Part shown: in pieces, positions 1 through 12,200 of the stretch
Layout of the letters: each line of letters opens with the position of its first letter
Position numbering within the stretch: the stretch's first letter is position 1
Origin: Symsagittifera roscoffensis
Taxonomy: Eukaryota > Xenacoelomorpha > Acoela > Convolutidae
DNA length: 64,000 nucleotides
Reading direction: 5' to 3'
NCBI RefSeq assembly: GCF_963678635.1
Contig: NC_087062.1
Span: 41,224,672-41,288,671, forward strand
Notes under the pieces: model-generated
Database searches by the model: none
What the model was told of the DNA's origin: nothing
The model's input: only the letters and a program-made list of their open reading frames with translations
Translations under genes and position numbers: made by a program

Positions 1-1469
1 TTTTGAGGGAAATAAGCTGAATATAGCTTGTCTGTTGTTATTCCCCTTGTCTGTTGTAAATTTAATACCCCGAACTGACCTAATCACTAGGTACGATTTT
101 GTTCGCTAGCTTTGTCGATTCACGGAGACTTATAAAAATGCGTTGATTATAATTAAGAACGGATCATCAAACAGGCCTTCAAAGAGGCCCTCACGGGTCA
201 TCAAAGAGGCATTTTCACAGCACTCATTAACTAGTTTTTTGTCTCCTTTAAAGGCAAACCAGCTGGATAGTCGGCCTTGGTTTAGTTATTTTGACTGATC
301 TCTTTCATTTAAAGAGTAGTCAGGGCGCATATACAATTTTCTCGGGGGGGGGGGGGGGATTTTTGACCCCACCCCCCTCAAAATTATTAAATATTGGCAC
401 TAAAGATGCCTTACAAAATTTTAGGGTCCGTCAGTCAAAAATGGATGTCCCAAAATAGTACAAATGGGAGACCCCTTGGGTCGGCAGGGGGTCGAATCCT
501 TGAAGGGCAGGGGGTCGAATCCTTGAAGGGCAGGGCGTATAGTCCCCCCTCTTCCCCTAAATCTGCTACTGGGAGTAGTTAGATGTTTGTGTTATATTAT
601 ACTCTACAGCTACTATCATCTGCCTTGCGGAAGCATTTCGACATTTACTCACTCAGTGAAGTGACTTGACCATGATTTTGCTTTCCAAGGGAGATAGTAT
701 TTGGGCGTCATTTCAACAAAACTGTCAGAACCCTAGAATCCGTCAGTTTTTCTCGAATCAATGAAATGAAATCGATTGGCCATAAGTGACTTAGACTTCA
801 GGAGGCAGAGACCAATTTAAGCCTTTCACATCTATTTTTGCGCCATATTTTTGGTCCCAACTGTAAACTTGATGTGAATCAATCTCTGTAATTTCAATCA
901 GAGGTATTAACGTTATTTTATTTTTTGAAATCCATATGCTTTTTTTTAGAATGGCGGTGTTAAAGAGAACGCGAACCATTAAGTGTACCCATCCCAATCA
1001 ATTTTCTCTCCTTTTTTAAATATAATGTAACGGACTTGTTTTCGTCATTAAATTCAACAAATTGAAATAGTGGGTTAAAAATGGATCAGATAGTGAAATA
1101 AGTGCAAATGGTGTAATCGCCTTTCGAGCACTTCTGTTCTCTAATTATTCTACCATTTGATTTTAGGCATTGAAGTAAAAAGGCTGTCAGAAGCTAGAAA
1201 AATGATCACTGCTTATTTCCTCACTATCCACGCTGTGCATCCTAAATATCCGTTTCTGTTTCAGATTACTGTAGTTAGAAATTAACATTACCCTGCCAAT
1301 TCCGAAATATGACTCTTTTTGTTACTTTTACACTAATCTAACAAACCCATCCTGGTTACTTCTTTCTAATTTTATCCTGCTATTCGTCCAGCTTCAACTT
1401 CGCTTTCAAATTTCGCCTCGTCCCTCAAGCTTACCACTGCCACATATCGAACAAAGCTAGTTTGCTTGA
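1..1469. other. Upstream region of the receptor gene, no gene seen
   Basis: AT-rich noncoding sequence. I see no convincing exon on either strand apart from a MITE-like repeat near 318-578. An in-frame TGA at 1467-1469 lies directly before the ATG of the first recognised receptor exon, so the coding frame does not extend into this stretch. A pyrimidine-rich run ending in CAG near 1375-1390 could be a splice acceptor for a 5' UTR exon, but this is weak. No core promoter could be pinned down. Confidence 0.5.
318..578 (-). mobile_element. G/C-run MITE-like element, copy 1
   Basis: Inverse-orientation copy of a family also found at 6340-6808 and 19258-19693. One end carries a long G run after a GGCGC-containing terminus; the other carries CCCCTAAATCTGCTACT, the reverse complement of the AGTAGCGGATTTAGGGG end of copy 3. 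The inside holds the family's TCGAATCC(T/C)TGAAGGGCAGGG segment, duplicated here in tandem. No coding capacity. It is probably a nonautonomous DNA transposon. Confidence 0.55.
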
Positions 1470-1668
1470 ATGTCTGGAAAAGAAAGAAGGTTCACAAGGT
1501 CATTGCGACGACAGTCAGTTACGCTGAATAACCTTGTTGTTTTGGTGTTGCTGGTCGCAGTAGAAGTCTCCATGGAGAAAGAGTTTGCAAGTGAGGCGCA
1601 TCGAAGACGCCAGGAGAGGACTTTTTCACGAGGTGTCAGATCGGCTTCACTTGGCCACAACCAACAAG
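1470..1668 (+). CDS. Receptor exon 1: start codon and signal peptide
   Basis: Begins at an ATG preceded directly by an in-frame TGA. The 66 complete codons hold a basic N-terminus and a hydrophobic core (LNNLVVLVLLVAVEVS), as expected for a secretory signal peptide, then a charged Arg/Glu-rich stretch. The donor AACAAG|GTCAGT ends the exon in phase 1, matching the two bases needed at the start of the exon at 7646, and the joined codon reads Ala. Support is the phase match plus the signal-peptide look; sequence conservation cannot be judged here, so this exon is less certain than the others. Confidence 0.55.
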
Positions 1669-3165
1669 GTCAGTTCCATTTGAGATTATTTTGTTTTTAG
1701 TTATGTAAATAAGAATCCAGTCTGTTCCCTTCCTCAAAACGAATTTATTATAATTATTAAATTTCAGTTTAGATGGTATCATGATAAGTGATCTCAAACT
1801 AATGGTCTAGAGATCGAGACCACCATAATCTGTGTTTGTTGCTTAAAAGTAGGGTAACATTTTTCTAAGCTCCGAAGAATAACGCAAGTTTGTTGCTTTC
1901 CATTGCGGATAAATGGTCTTATTCTAATTTTAAATGGTCTTAATTTTAAACACTTAGGTGTTCCATGAAAACTCATATACAAAGTCTTCAACGCGCGGAG
2001 GTAGGGTCAATGGGTTGGGTTTGAGTGGTTCTGCACCACTAAAGCGAAAAGAAAAAGGGGTAGTAAAATTAATTTCAATTGTCCTTAATTAAAAAAAATT
2101 TCTTCGATTTTAAAATGCAAAGAGCATGTCTCAGTGACCAAGCAGCCATGAATTACTGGACAAAGGCTTCAATTTCGTGCGGCGTATAGTATCTTTTGGC
2201 GAGAGATTTATTTGTTGAATTTTTTTAATATTGTAATTCAATAAAATCTTCTTTTTTAAATTTTAATAATTCGAACTAGGGAATTAAAATCGAACTAGGG
2301 AAATTTGTCGTAAACTCAAGTGTCAAGAGCAATTCGAAAATTTCAGACTGTTTTGTCTGGGACACAAATGTCCCGAACAAAATTAAGCGAGAGACTAAAT
2401 GCCCAGACAAGACCTTCCATGACACTTGAGTCGCAATTTTTCAAGGCTGAGTTTTTGGTGTTCTTGCTAATGTTCAAATTCTGGTTTCGAGGTATAACGC
2501 TTTTTTTAGGATTTTTTCCAAATTTTTAAAGAAAATTTATGTATAAACAATTTCGCAAAACTTGAAATTCTCATCTATGTAGCGAGGCTCTGTCAAGGTA
2601 CTCTCAGGAGTTGCGCTTTTTGCCTCTCAATATGACTGCTCAAATCTTTTTAGTTCTCAAGATATGACGTTTTTTATGATTTTCTCCGAAATTTTCAAAA
2701 AAACTTAAATGTTAAGTTCCAAAACTTTGAAGATTTCAATCCTGTTATTGGAATCTTTGAGAGTAATCTCAGGGGGTTGCGAATCTTGCCTCTGAATAGG
2801 ACTGCTCAAAAGCTTGCAGTTTTCCAGATATGTCGTTTTTGGTGATTTTTTGAAAAAAAATTTTATGAAAATTAAATTAATTTTTTTTCTTCAAAGTTTG
2901 AAGTTTTTAACCTATAGTTGGGGGGGGGGGGGGGGGGGCTGGGCTGTAAAAGTAATCTCAGGGGTTGCAAATTCGGCCTACAATTAAGAATGCCCAATTG
3001 TTTTGTCCGAATTAACACTTGGAGACCATGAAACAGCAACAAAATGGCAATTTCTCAGCAGGTGTTGGGCTGGATACGTTTTGTTTTACGTAGGTTCAAG
3101 CAAAATCTGATAAGTTTGAACTGAAATCTATATCTATATCTACCTATCTATCTATCTATCTATCA

Positions 3166-3215
<50 letters not shown>

Positions 3216-6200
3216 ACTATATTTAATCTATATCTATCTATACTATATCTATACTATCTATACTATATTTAAATGCTAGTGACAGCTATCTCCCATGTTT
3301 AAGCATAGAAATTTTATATGTTTAACGAAAGAATTTTTTCATGTTTAAGCTATATCATATATTGCAATGCTTAAGAAGATTTTTCAATTAGTTTTCCGCA
3401 AGGTCATTAATTTCTCAGTAATAATTTTAAGTATTAATTTTTTTCGAGGCCAAATTAAGTCAGTCTGTCTGTCTGTGTACCTGCTTATTTAATTAATTTG
3501 ATAATGTCTGTCTACCCGTCGCCTAATTTTTTAACTTTCATCGATTATCTATTATATATTTACATGCGGGCGTCACTATCTCGCCGTGTTTGAGCTTTTT
3601 CAACGTATTATTTTTGCATGTTTAACAACAGAATTTTTTCAGGTTTAAGCTATATCGCATATTGCAATGGTTAAGGTTTTCTCGATTTTCCTGTTTAAAT
3701 TCAGTGATTATTTCATCAAGTTTGAAATTAGCAACCCAATAGTAGGATATTGCCAGAGTTTTCCCAGGTTTTGCGATTCTGGCCTCCATATATGAATAAC
3801 CAAATCGTTTTAGTTTACGAGATAGGCATTCGTTTTAGTTTACGAGATAGGCATTTTTCGAGATTTTTCAAAAATTCTAGAAAATTTACTTTAGAAAAAT
3901 TTCTCAATTTTTGAAATTCTCACCTTTAGTTGGGTGCTGTCAGGGTACTCTCAGGGGTTGCGAATCTTACCTCCAATTCTCACTTCTCAAATACTTCGAG
4001 ATTTGACGTAGTTTTCGAGATATGACATTTTTTTTTTGATTTTTTTTCAAAAATTTTTCAGAAAACTTAGATATAAAAAATTTCACAAAACTTGAAATTA
4101 CCATCTCTGTAGGGAGGCTCTGTCAGGGTACTCTCAGGAGTTACGAATTTCACCACTAAATATGATTGCTCAAATCCCTATAGTTTTCGAGATAAGACGT
4201 TTTTTATGTTTTTCTCCGAAGTTTTCAAAAAAAAACTTAATGTTAAAAAATTCCAAAATTTTGAAGATCTCAATCCTGTCATTGGAATCTGTGTGGCTAA
4301 TCTTAGGAGCTTAGGAATCTTGCCTCTGAATATGTTCAAATTCTGGTAAGTTTCGAGGTATAACGCTTTTTTTAGGATTTTTTCCAAATTTTTAAAGAAA
4401 ATTTATGTATAAACAATTTCGCAAAACTTGAAATTCTCATCTATGTAGCGAGGCTCTGTCAAGGTACTCTCAGGAGTTGCGCTTTTTGCCTCTCAATATG
4501 ACTGCTCAAATCTTTTTAGTTCTCAAGATATGACGTTTTTTATGATTTTCTCCGAAATTTTCAAAAAAACTTAAATGTTAAGTTCCAAAACTTTGAAGAT
4601 TTCAATCCTGTTATTGGAATCTTTGAGAGTACTCTCAGGGGGTTGCGAATCTTGCCTCTGAATAGGACTGCTCAAAAGCTTGCAGTTTTCCAGATATGTC
4701 GTTTTTGGTGATTTTTTGAAAAAAATTTTATGAAAATTAAATTAATTTTTTTTTTCAAAGTTTGAAGTTTTTAACCTATAGTTGGGGGGGGGGGGGGGGG
4801 CTGGGCTGGGCTGGGCTGGGCTGTAAAAGTAATCTCAGGGGTTGCAAATTCGGCCTACAATTAAGAATGCCCAATTCATTTTTGTTTAAGAGATAAGACG
4901 ATTTTTGAAAACTCAAATTACAAATTTATTCGTTAAAGTGAAATTTCCAACCCTGGGGGGTGGGGGTTTATACTTGAGACATGTTAATAAGTTGTTAATA
5001 CTTGAGACATGCTCAATAGGTACTTGATATTAGATTTCATGTTAATAACCACTTGAAAATAGTTTGAATGACATGAAATCATAAACCATATTTTCCAACG
5101 ACTGTGGAAAGCCGAAATTTACAATATCAAAGCTCAAAAGTTTCATTCAAATTGAAAAAAGAATCAATAAATCAGGCATAAAAAGCGACTCTTTTCTTTC
5201 TTAAAATTACAAAAAGCTTTTGCGTACAATATTATGGTGCTGCGGAGAACCGTTTTTGCTATTCAGATACAAGGCGAGAGCACCAACCCTGGTAAATTGC
5301 TTTCCTCGATGAGGCTATGGTCGCCTATACAAAAATTTGCAAAAAAAAATTTTCTTTTCATAAATTTCGTTTTTTCAAAATTTTTCTCGATACTGATAGC
5401 AAAAAACTCAAAGAGGGGGGGGGGGGAGATTGCTCAATTGATCCGAATTTTCCAAGGGCCGAGCGTATAATTGAAAATACTTACTCTGTAAACATGTCTA
5501 ACGAAATCATTTTCGACTTGTTTAACAAAATCATTTGATAGCTTGAAAATAATTCAGTTTCCCTCTCTCTTAACAAACAATTTTTTGTAATTGGGTTAAT
5601 TTGTTAAGTGAAGTTTTATAACTTGAAGTGAGTTTATACTTGCGAGAGCAAGTGTGAGGTAATCGGCAACTAGTTTGTCTTGGATATCTATGTGGATACT
5701 TGTATCTGTTAATATGAAAATTTTGGAATCTTTCGTCTGCTACACTTGTGGTGATGCACCCCTATATCATATGAAATCAAAGGTCATGTTGCCAAAAGAT
5801 GTTCTCTTGAATTAGGATAGGCTGCAATGTTTCGAATCTAATGTCTTTGAACTTAAGTTTCGGAATTCAACTATTTTTTCCTCTATGTTTAAGAGTAATG
5901 AACGTAGTGAGTTTTCTTAGATAGGTCTTGCTGTTTTTTTTTTTCAGGGAAATTTGTTCACGCTCAGTTTTGATTTTTGACGGATTGACTTGTGATTTCT
6001 TTTCAAGTTCAGTGCATTTCTATTGTTAAAAGGAAGGCAGACTCCACTATCGAACAGCAAAATTGAAAACGCCTTGAAAAACGTGATCGATTTCTAATTT
6101 CGAAAATGGAAGTTAATTATCAGATGTCCCAGCGAAATAAAAGTTTTGCTTATTGATCGAGTTCTCTCAATTAATTTTAACTAAAAAGTGTCCATGATAA

Positions 6201-9200
6201 TTTAATCTACAAATTCCAAGAGGCCATTATTTTTTTCTTTGAAAATCAAAAGTTGAAGATTTTTGAAAAATTAAGTCAGTTATTTTCAGTTTCCTTGCGT
6301 CCTCTTTTCCAACTGTCAGTTGCCTGTGTTACCTTGTATCGAGTAGCCACCACCCCCCCCCCCCCCCCCCCCCCTCCCCCGTAACGTATAAATAAGTAAG
6401 TAGTTCAACAATTAATTTAATGCGAATTTTATACTTAATTTACCCCTTTTATGGAACGATCCGAAGTTTCTCCCTTACCTCCCAAAAGATCCACCTTTTG
6501 ATACTATTCTACGATAACCATTTTCGACTGATCCTCATCAAAATTTTTCTTAAGGTATATTTTGCTTTGCTTAAGCGCCAGTGTAATTTTATTTTGAGAA
6601 GGGAGCTCGCGCCCAAAAAAACTCGATTTTTGGTCAAACCCTTACAAATAGTGCTCAAAAACAGAAATTTTGCCCATTTTTTCAATTTGCCTGCCGGAAT
6701 TTGCCCATTTTTTCAAGAAATTTGCCTGCCGGAAAGCTCGAAATAATTTGGACTTGAAAAAGCAAAGCTTTTAAACATTTTATGAAAAAATCCTAGATCC
6801 GCGCCTGTAAAGAATGACAAGTCCGTTTGCTAATTTCTACTTTTTAGTTTACCACTGAACTTGTTTCGGTTCGTTGATTGCCCCTTTTATCCATGTGTTC
6901 ATCTGCTCTGCCAGACAACATAACGCCACATGGGAAAACAATCGATCACTGATTATCCCCTGTACTTAAAAGCAACTGGCGTGTAGATTCAAATACTGAG
7001 ATAGAAATTGGTTTTATAGAGTGTTAATTGATGTTCATCTGATAGCAAATTCAACCATTTTCGGCTATGTCTTTTTTTACGACGTTTCCTTTTTTAAAGC
7101 TGACTGATGAAAAGCCAGTGTTTTTTTGTCAGCCTTTATACACTTGTCTGATTATCCGTTAGTTTTAAAAGAACGGATGTGCGGTCGGATTCATTATTTG
7201 AGTTAAACTTATTCAACATTTACTCTTTTCGAAAAGAGATTGCTCAAGTGTGTTCTGGCAATGAATTCGACCTTTGCAATAAAATGTCACAGACGCTTTA
7301 AAAAATCAAATGAAAATTTCATGTCCCTAAATGTCTCTTAAAGTATTCCACCAAAGCATCTTATTACTGAAATAAAGATTGAAGATGCATGTTTAAGGAA
7401 ACAAAACCGCTGACCCACTCAGCAACCCAAGCCGCGCCCGCGAAAAAAAGATTTTTTTGGTCAAAATTTTCACAAAATGCCCTGCAGCCTCAATTAAAGA
7501 GCCATTATTCAAAAATGTGTCCTGCCTGATGTTACTGGGTAAAAGCTGACATAAATGAGATGTTTTAATGGCTTCAGATTTTATCTGCTAAGTATTGCCG
7601 TTGCAATTTATTGCTAATATTTATTAGTTTTATGTACGGTTTTAGCCAAATCTAGTTCCAATGTGTGGTCAGAAAGCACAAGCTACACTGACGGGAGTGC
7701 CTCGGAGGAACGAGACAAAGAGATCAACAGACAAGCCAAGATGTTCAAAACAAGTTCAATTTTAGCCGGATTGCTAGAAGATTACGATTCTAGACTCCGG
7801 CCTCAATTTGGAGGCGACCCTGTCGAGGTTGACGTCACAATGCACGTGGACAGTTTGGGACCTATAAGTGAGACGGACATGTGTTTTCGAGTTGACTTCG
7901 CGTTTCGCCAGTACTGGAACGACGAGCGACTTGCTTTCGCCGACCAATCAAATGATAGTATCACTCTATCACATGAGTTCTTGGACAAGATCTGGCTCCC
8001 GGATACATATTTTCCGGGTAAGCTAACACCGTTTTTTTAACCAGCTCATTGAAACCAAATGTCTTTTAAATTAAATTTCAGACGCCACACGAACTCGTAA
8101 TATGCTTTGGCTTGGTTTGGTAAAACGGGCAGTGATGTGTAATCCAAATAGTTCGTTAGTTTTCGCCTCACTGTTTCTGGTGCTTTATTTTATAATTTGC
8201 GTTTCTGCATATCTACCATTAACAATGAGAAACAAGGATAGACGGTTACTTTGCAAGTAGCACAGAATTTTCCGACCACAGTCTTAGAAAATAACAAAAA
8301 TATATATATTTTTTTCTAATTAGTGTCGTTTTTTTTCCGCATGGTGGGATAAAAAGATCTGAACGAAAAAAAAACTTAGAGATATTTGACAGTTATAGTA
8401 GAAAGCTATTCAAAAAAACAGCTTTTGAAAAACGAAAAAAAAATGTAAAAAATTTTTATTTTTTTTTGGCAGAAGTTGGAATTTCTAACTATTGTTTAAA
8501 AAATAGCGATAAAAAACTCCAGAAATTACTTTTTTTTAGTACAACTAAGTTTTTACGGCTGGAAGTAAGCTTAAATCAGCTTTTGTAAGCCAACACGCTC
8601 TCGCCATTTTAGATCGAAAAAAGATCAAAAATGTCAAACCGGTTTTTCTCGGCAAAATTTTTTTGAAATTTTTTAATGTTCGAATCACAATTGAAAGCTT
8701 TAATATGGTATATCACTCGACCCATTTCGATAATTATTTGTGGTACCTGATTTTGCGTGGAAAACAAAAACAAATAAACAAGGATAGCCGGCTACTGCGC
8801 AAGAATGTTCCGACCACTGTCTTAAAAAAATACAAACATTTTTTCTCAAATTGTTGTCGTTTTTTCTGCATGTTCTGATAAAATATCTAAAAGAAAAAAA
8901 CAGAACTGAGGAATATTTGAGAGTCATGATAAAATAGGTCAATTGTAAAAAAGTTTTTGAAAGAATTTTTTTGAATTTTGAAGTTTTTGATTCCCAAAAT
9001 TGCGCTAAAAACTACCTTTTACCTGAGGAAAACTAAGTTTTCACGGCTTAAATTAAGCTTAAATAAGCTATTGCAATTTCCAATTATCTCACTGATTGGC
9101 TCAAAATTAGACCAAAAATCAAAAATTTCAAACCGGTTTTTCTCGACCCTGAAATTTTTTTAATGTCGTTTGAATCACGACTGGAAGGGCTTTAATATGA

Positions 9201-12200
9201 TATATCAATCAACCCTGCCCGATGAGTTTTTTTGGTAGCTGATTTTGCGTGGAAAAAACCCGAATCCAAAGTTCCTCCCATTTTCAATGGTCGGAACAAT
9301 AAAACACACCCCATGGTCGGAACAATGATTGCTTCTTGTTCTACGTGTTTTTTTGTTTCCCAAAATATCATAACTAATGCGAAGCTCCGCTTCGAATTTG
9401 TATTTTGAAAAATTTTCAGCAAAATGTGTTGATTTTCAAGAAATTATACTCAATTTCCGCCGGCTTAATTATTTGTCGATTTGTTCAGAAGAATTTTCAT
9501 CTTGGTTCGCAAATGTTGCAAAGATCCATTTTTTTCACTTTTTGTTTCATTCCTGTATTTCATGTTTTTTTTTTCGTATTGCATGCGGTGCGAAGCTCCG
9601 CTTGCCTCTTTCTCTATAATTTGTTATAGTTTAGCATACTTAAGTTCTTCGTTTTGCAGTACTGCTGAAAGGTGTTTTCCAGGTATTTTCAATAAATTGG
9701 ACTTACTTGTGTACAATTTTAATGGTAAAATGTTGTGTGAACAGCTCCTGATAAGGTATTGACCTGCAAGAAAAGATGCTCAAAAGACGTGATATCAGGT
9801 TTTCAATTTTTTCTGGACGCTTTTTTTTCTATTCGTATAATCACATTGCTTTGGGGTCATACCTTTGTTGGCCTTTTATGGGTTTATCACCCATATGACT
9901 TGGTACTTCAATTAACTTTTCTCCTTTATGTAAATAAAGAAGACCTTTCTCCTTGATGTAAATTCAAGAGAGGCCATTCAACGTGGTGGGTGAAATTACT
10001 TCTCGCTGTCAATATAAGTAAATGTCTTTTGCCTTAGTACTGAATTTCAATGAAAATTGGGCATACACAACCTTTTGAGCATGCGAGATAGAAAGCTCTA
10101 GGGAAGACCTCAATGACCTTTACCTTAATAAAGTGTGTTTTAGCGGGCAGAAAAACGACAAGTGCGAAAAATATTAGGCTATTGGATGGAGGTTCTTGCT
10201 TACATTGATAGACAATTCCTCAGAAAAACATCGGATGAATGAAACTAGGCTCTTTTTCCGCTCTTTTCTCTCTAAGTAGGCAAACATCAACTTGATGGTG
10301 TTACCAGTAGTTTAAAAAAGGTTTGGCATGGATACCAAGTTTGTTTAGTTCAAGTTTGTTTAGTTTAGCATAGATACCAAGTTTGATGCCAAATATCAGT
10401 GCAATCTGACAACGCGAAGAAAACTTTTATTAAGAAAATTTCGCAGAGGTAGGTGAAAATGGAAAAAGAACAGCGACTAAGTGTAAGTTCTGTTTTTTGA
10501 GTTTTTTAAAATCATCTAATCAATATTCTACCCTAGTTTCGTTTTGCAAAAGGTGGAAATATAAATGCATAATTTATGTATGCAGTACGCTTAACCATAT
10601 CATTAGGGAAGGTAATGATATAGGTGCCAAATGGGTGGTTGGGCTCTAATGTAACATACCTTTTTTCAACCTACACTGCTAGTGTTCACATTTGTTCTAA
10701 GGGTTCCCATTTGAGTTGAATTTTAATTGCTGTTGGGATAATTGGCAACCTCTCGGATCAAAATAAGATCTGAGTACGAGCAAATTTAATGAATTCTGTC
10801 CGCGCTGATCCAAAGCCGAATGATTGATTCTGAATGTAATTGAATACGTTAGTCAGTCAAAACCTGATCAATGAAAGCGGCGTTCCTAAAATTCTCCTGA
10901 ATAACAATCCAATTTTCGCAATTTTTGTTATATTTAAGCTATGTCTGAATCTCTGGGGAAGATGGTAATAAATAATATCCTTCACGTTACTTTACACGAA
11001 GTGAAAAAAAAAGTTCAAACGTGTTTCAAGTTTTGGTACGCACAATAATATGAATAACTTTTTCGCCGTAAAAACTCAATTTATATTTAGAATCCTTGTC
11101 GGCCAACAAGCACAAAGTGATGGTGCCCAACATCCTCTTACGTCTTTCTCCAAGCGGGGGCATCCTCTACTCCTGCCGTGTGACAGTGGAGTCTAAGTGT
11201 CCCATGAATCTCAAGTATTTCCCACTCGACCAGCAGGAGTGCTCTCTTCTTATTGAGGTGTGCAGGGTTTTTATTTGTGATTCTCTTGCGAAATCAAATG
11301 ATATACGACCCACAAGGTTTTTTTGAGCGGTAGTACAAATTCAACAAAAACCAACGGTCGATCTTTGGTACACTTATATTATTGCTCAAAAAAACTTCCC
11401 GGGTCGTACAGTAGTAGACAAAACTTGAAGGACAATTAGTTTTCAATTGTAGTTTAAGACATGTAATACTTCATTAAAAAAGTTTTCATCATTAACAGTG
11501 TATTTGCACCGTAAATCTCTGGAAAGTCATCGTTTTTTAAAGTCATCGTTTTTTAAAGCCATCAATGGTGCCTCTTGAAGCAAAAAAAACATTAGCAGGC
11601 GACAATTGTTCGCAGGTGACATTTCGTAGCAGTTTAAAAAACAAAAATTCCTCGCTGAGCAACTGCGTCGCCAGAATCAGTTAATTTTCGAGCTTAAATG
11701 TTTATTTCACTTGATAGATCACGTGTACTTGTTATCGGGAACAAAACTTCTTCTCGTAAACTATTTTCTCACAAATGTGCAGTTACTTTGAAGTGTTTCT
11801 ACTTTCAAATACTGCTGCGTATACTTTCAAATAACTGCAGCAGTAGAAAATACAAATAAGCTACCTTTTAGTTCATAGTAGTTAGTAAAAAAATTTAATT
11901 AATGTTATTGAAAAAAATGAAAACTTGTTCCGAATCGTATTTTCGTCCTAATTTCTATCGGCTCAATTAACGTTTTTTTTTCAATTTGCAATTTTTATTT
12001 GGTACATTTTTGAGCAGCCAAATTTTCAAAGAGGATGTTAAATTTAAATTGTCTGTTAAACCTAGAATTGAAAGTTGTTTTGTAATTGTAAAATTCCTGT
12101 ATCTATAAATCTGTATTTAAAAAAATAAGCAAATGTAATTAGAAATTTTTTTTAAGATTCAAAAAATTGATCAGAAATTTTTATTAAAACCGCCTTTGAT

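Larger units (their letters stand above)
2440..4990 (+). repeat. Diverged tandem array, about 150-180 bp per unit
   Basis: Successive units repeat the same order of words: a 'gaaattctcacc' start, 'ctgtcagggtactctcagg', 'ggttgcgaatcttgcctc', 'tatgactgctcaaat', then 'gttttcgagatatgacg' and an AT-rich tail. Units are visible near 2570, 2740, 2900, 3720, 3900, 4090, 4260, 4430, 4600 and 4770. Most are clearly diverged, so the array is old. It is interrupted by microsatellite sequence at 3.12-3.26 kb and unrelated sequence to about 3.7 kb. It has no coding potential. Confidence 0.65.
1669..7645 (+). other. Receptor intron 1 (repeat-filled)
   Basis: About 6 kb without recognisable coding sequence. 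It holds a roughly 170-bp tandem array (2.44-4.99 kb), a CTAT microsatellite, homopolymer G and C runs, one copy of the dispersed GGCAAACTCCACTATCGAAC family (5.88-6.33 kb), a MITE-like element (6340-6808), and a fragment of the same MITE family near 7430-7500. A hairpin-like ACTTGCGAGAGCAAGT sits near 5640. Confidence 0.6.
8018..11090 (+). other. Receptor intron 2
   Basis: About 3.1 kb. It holds a phase-compatible candidate alternative last exon (8082-8260), a tandem repeat of about 540 bp (8236-9310), and two short hairpin modules GCGAAGCTCCGCTT (9380 and 9589). From about 9.7 to 11.09 kb I see nothing beyond a small 'ataccaagtttg' duplication near 10.33 kb. Confidence 0.55.

Noticed and set aside
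3121-3262. Possible CRISPR-like repeat array
   Set aside because: It is a simple tetranucleotide microsatellite with no spacers, and the DNA is animal nuclear.
6420-6746. 108-codon plus-strand open frame
   Set aside because: Lies in a MITE-like repeat with a duplicated TTTGCCTGCCGG word and is not open in the other copies.
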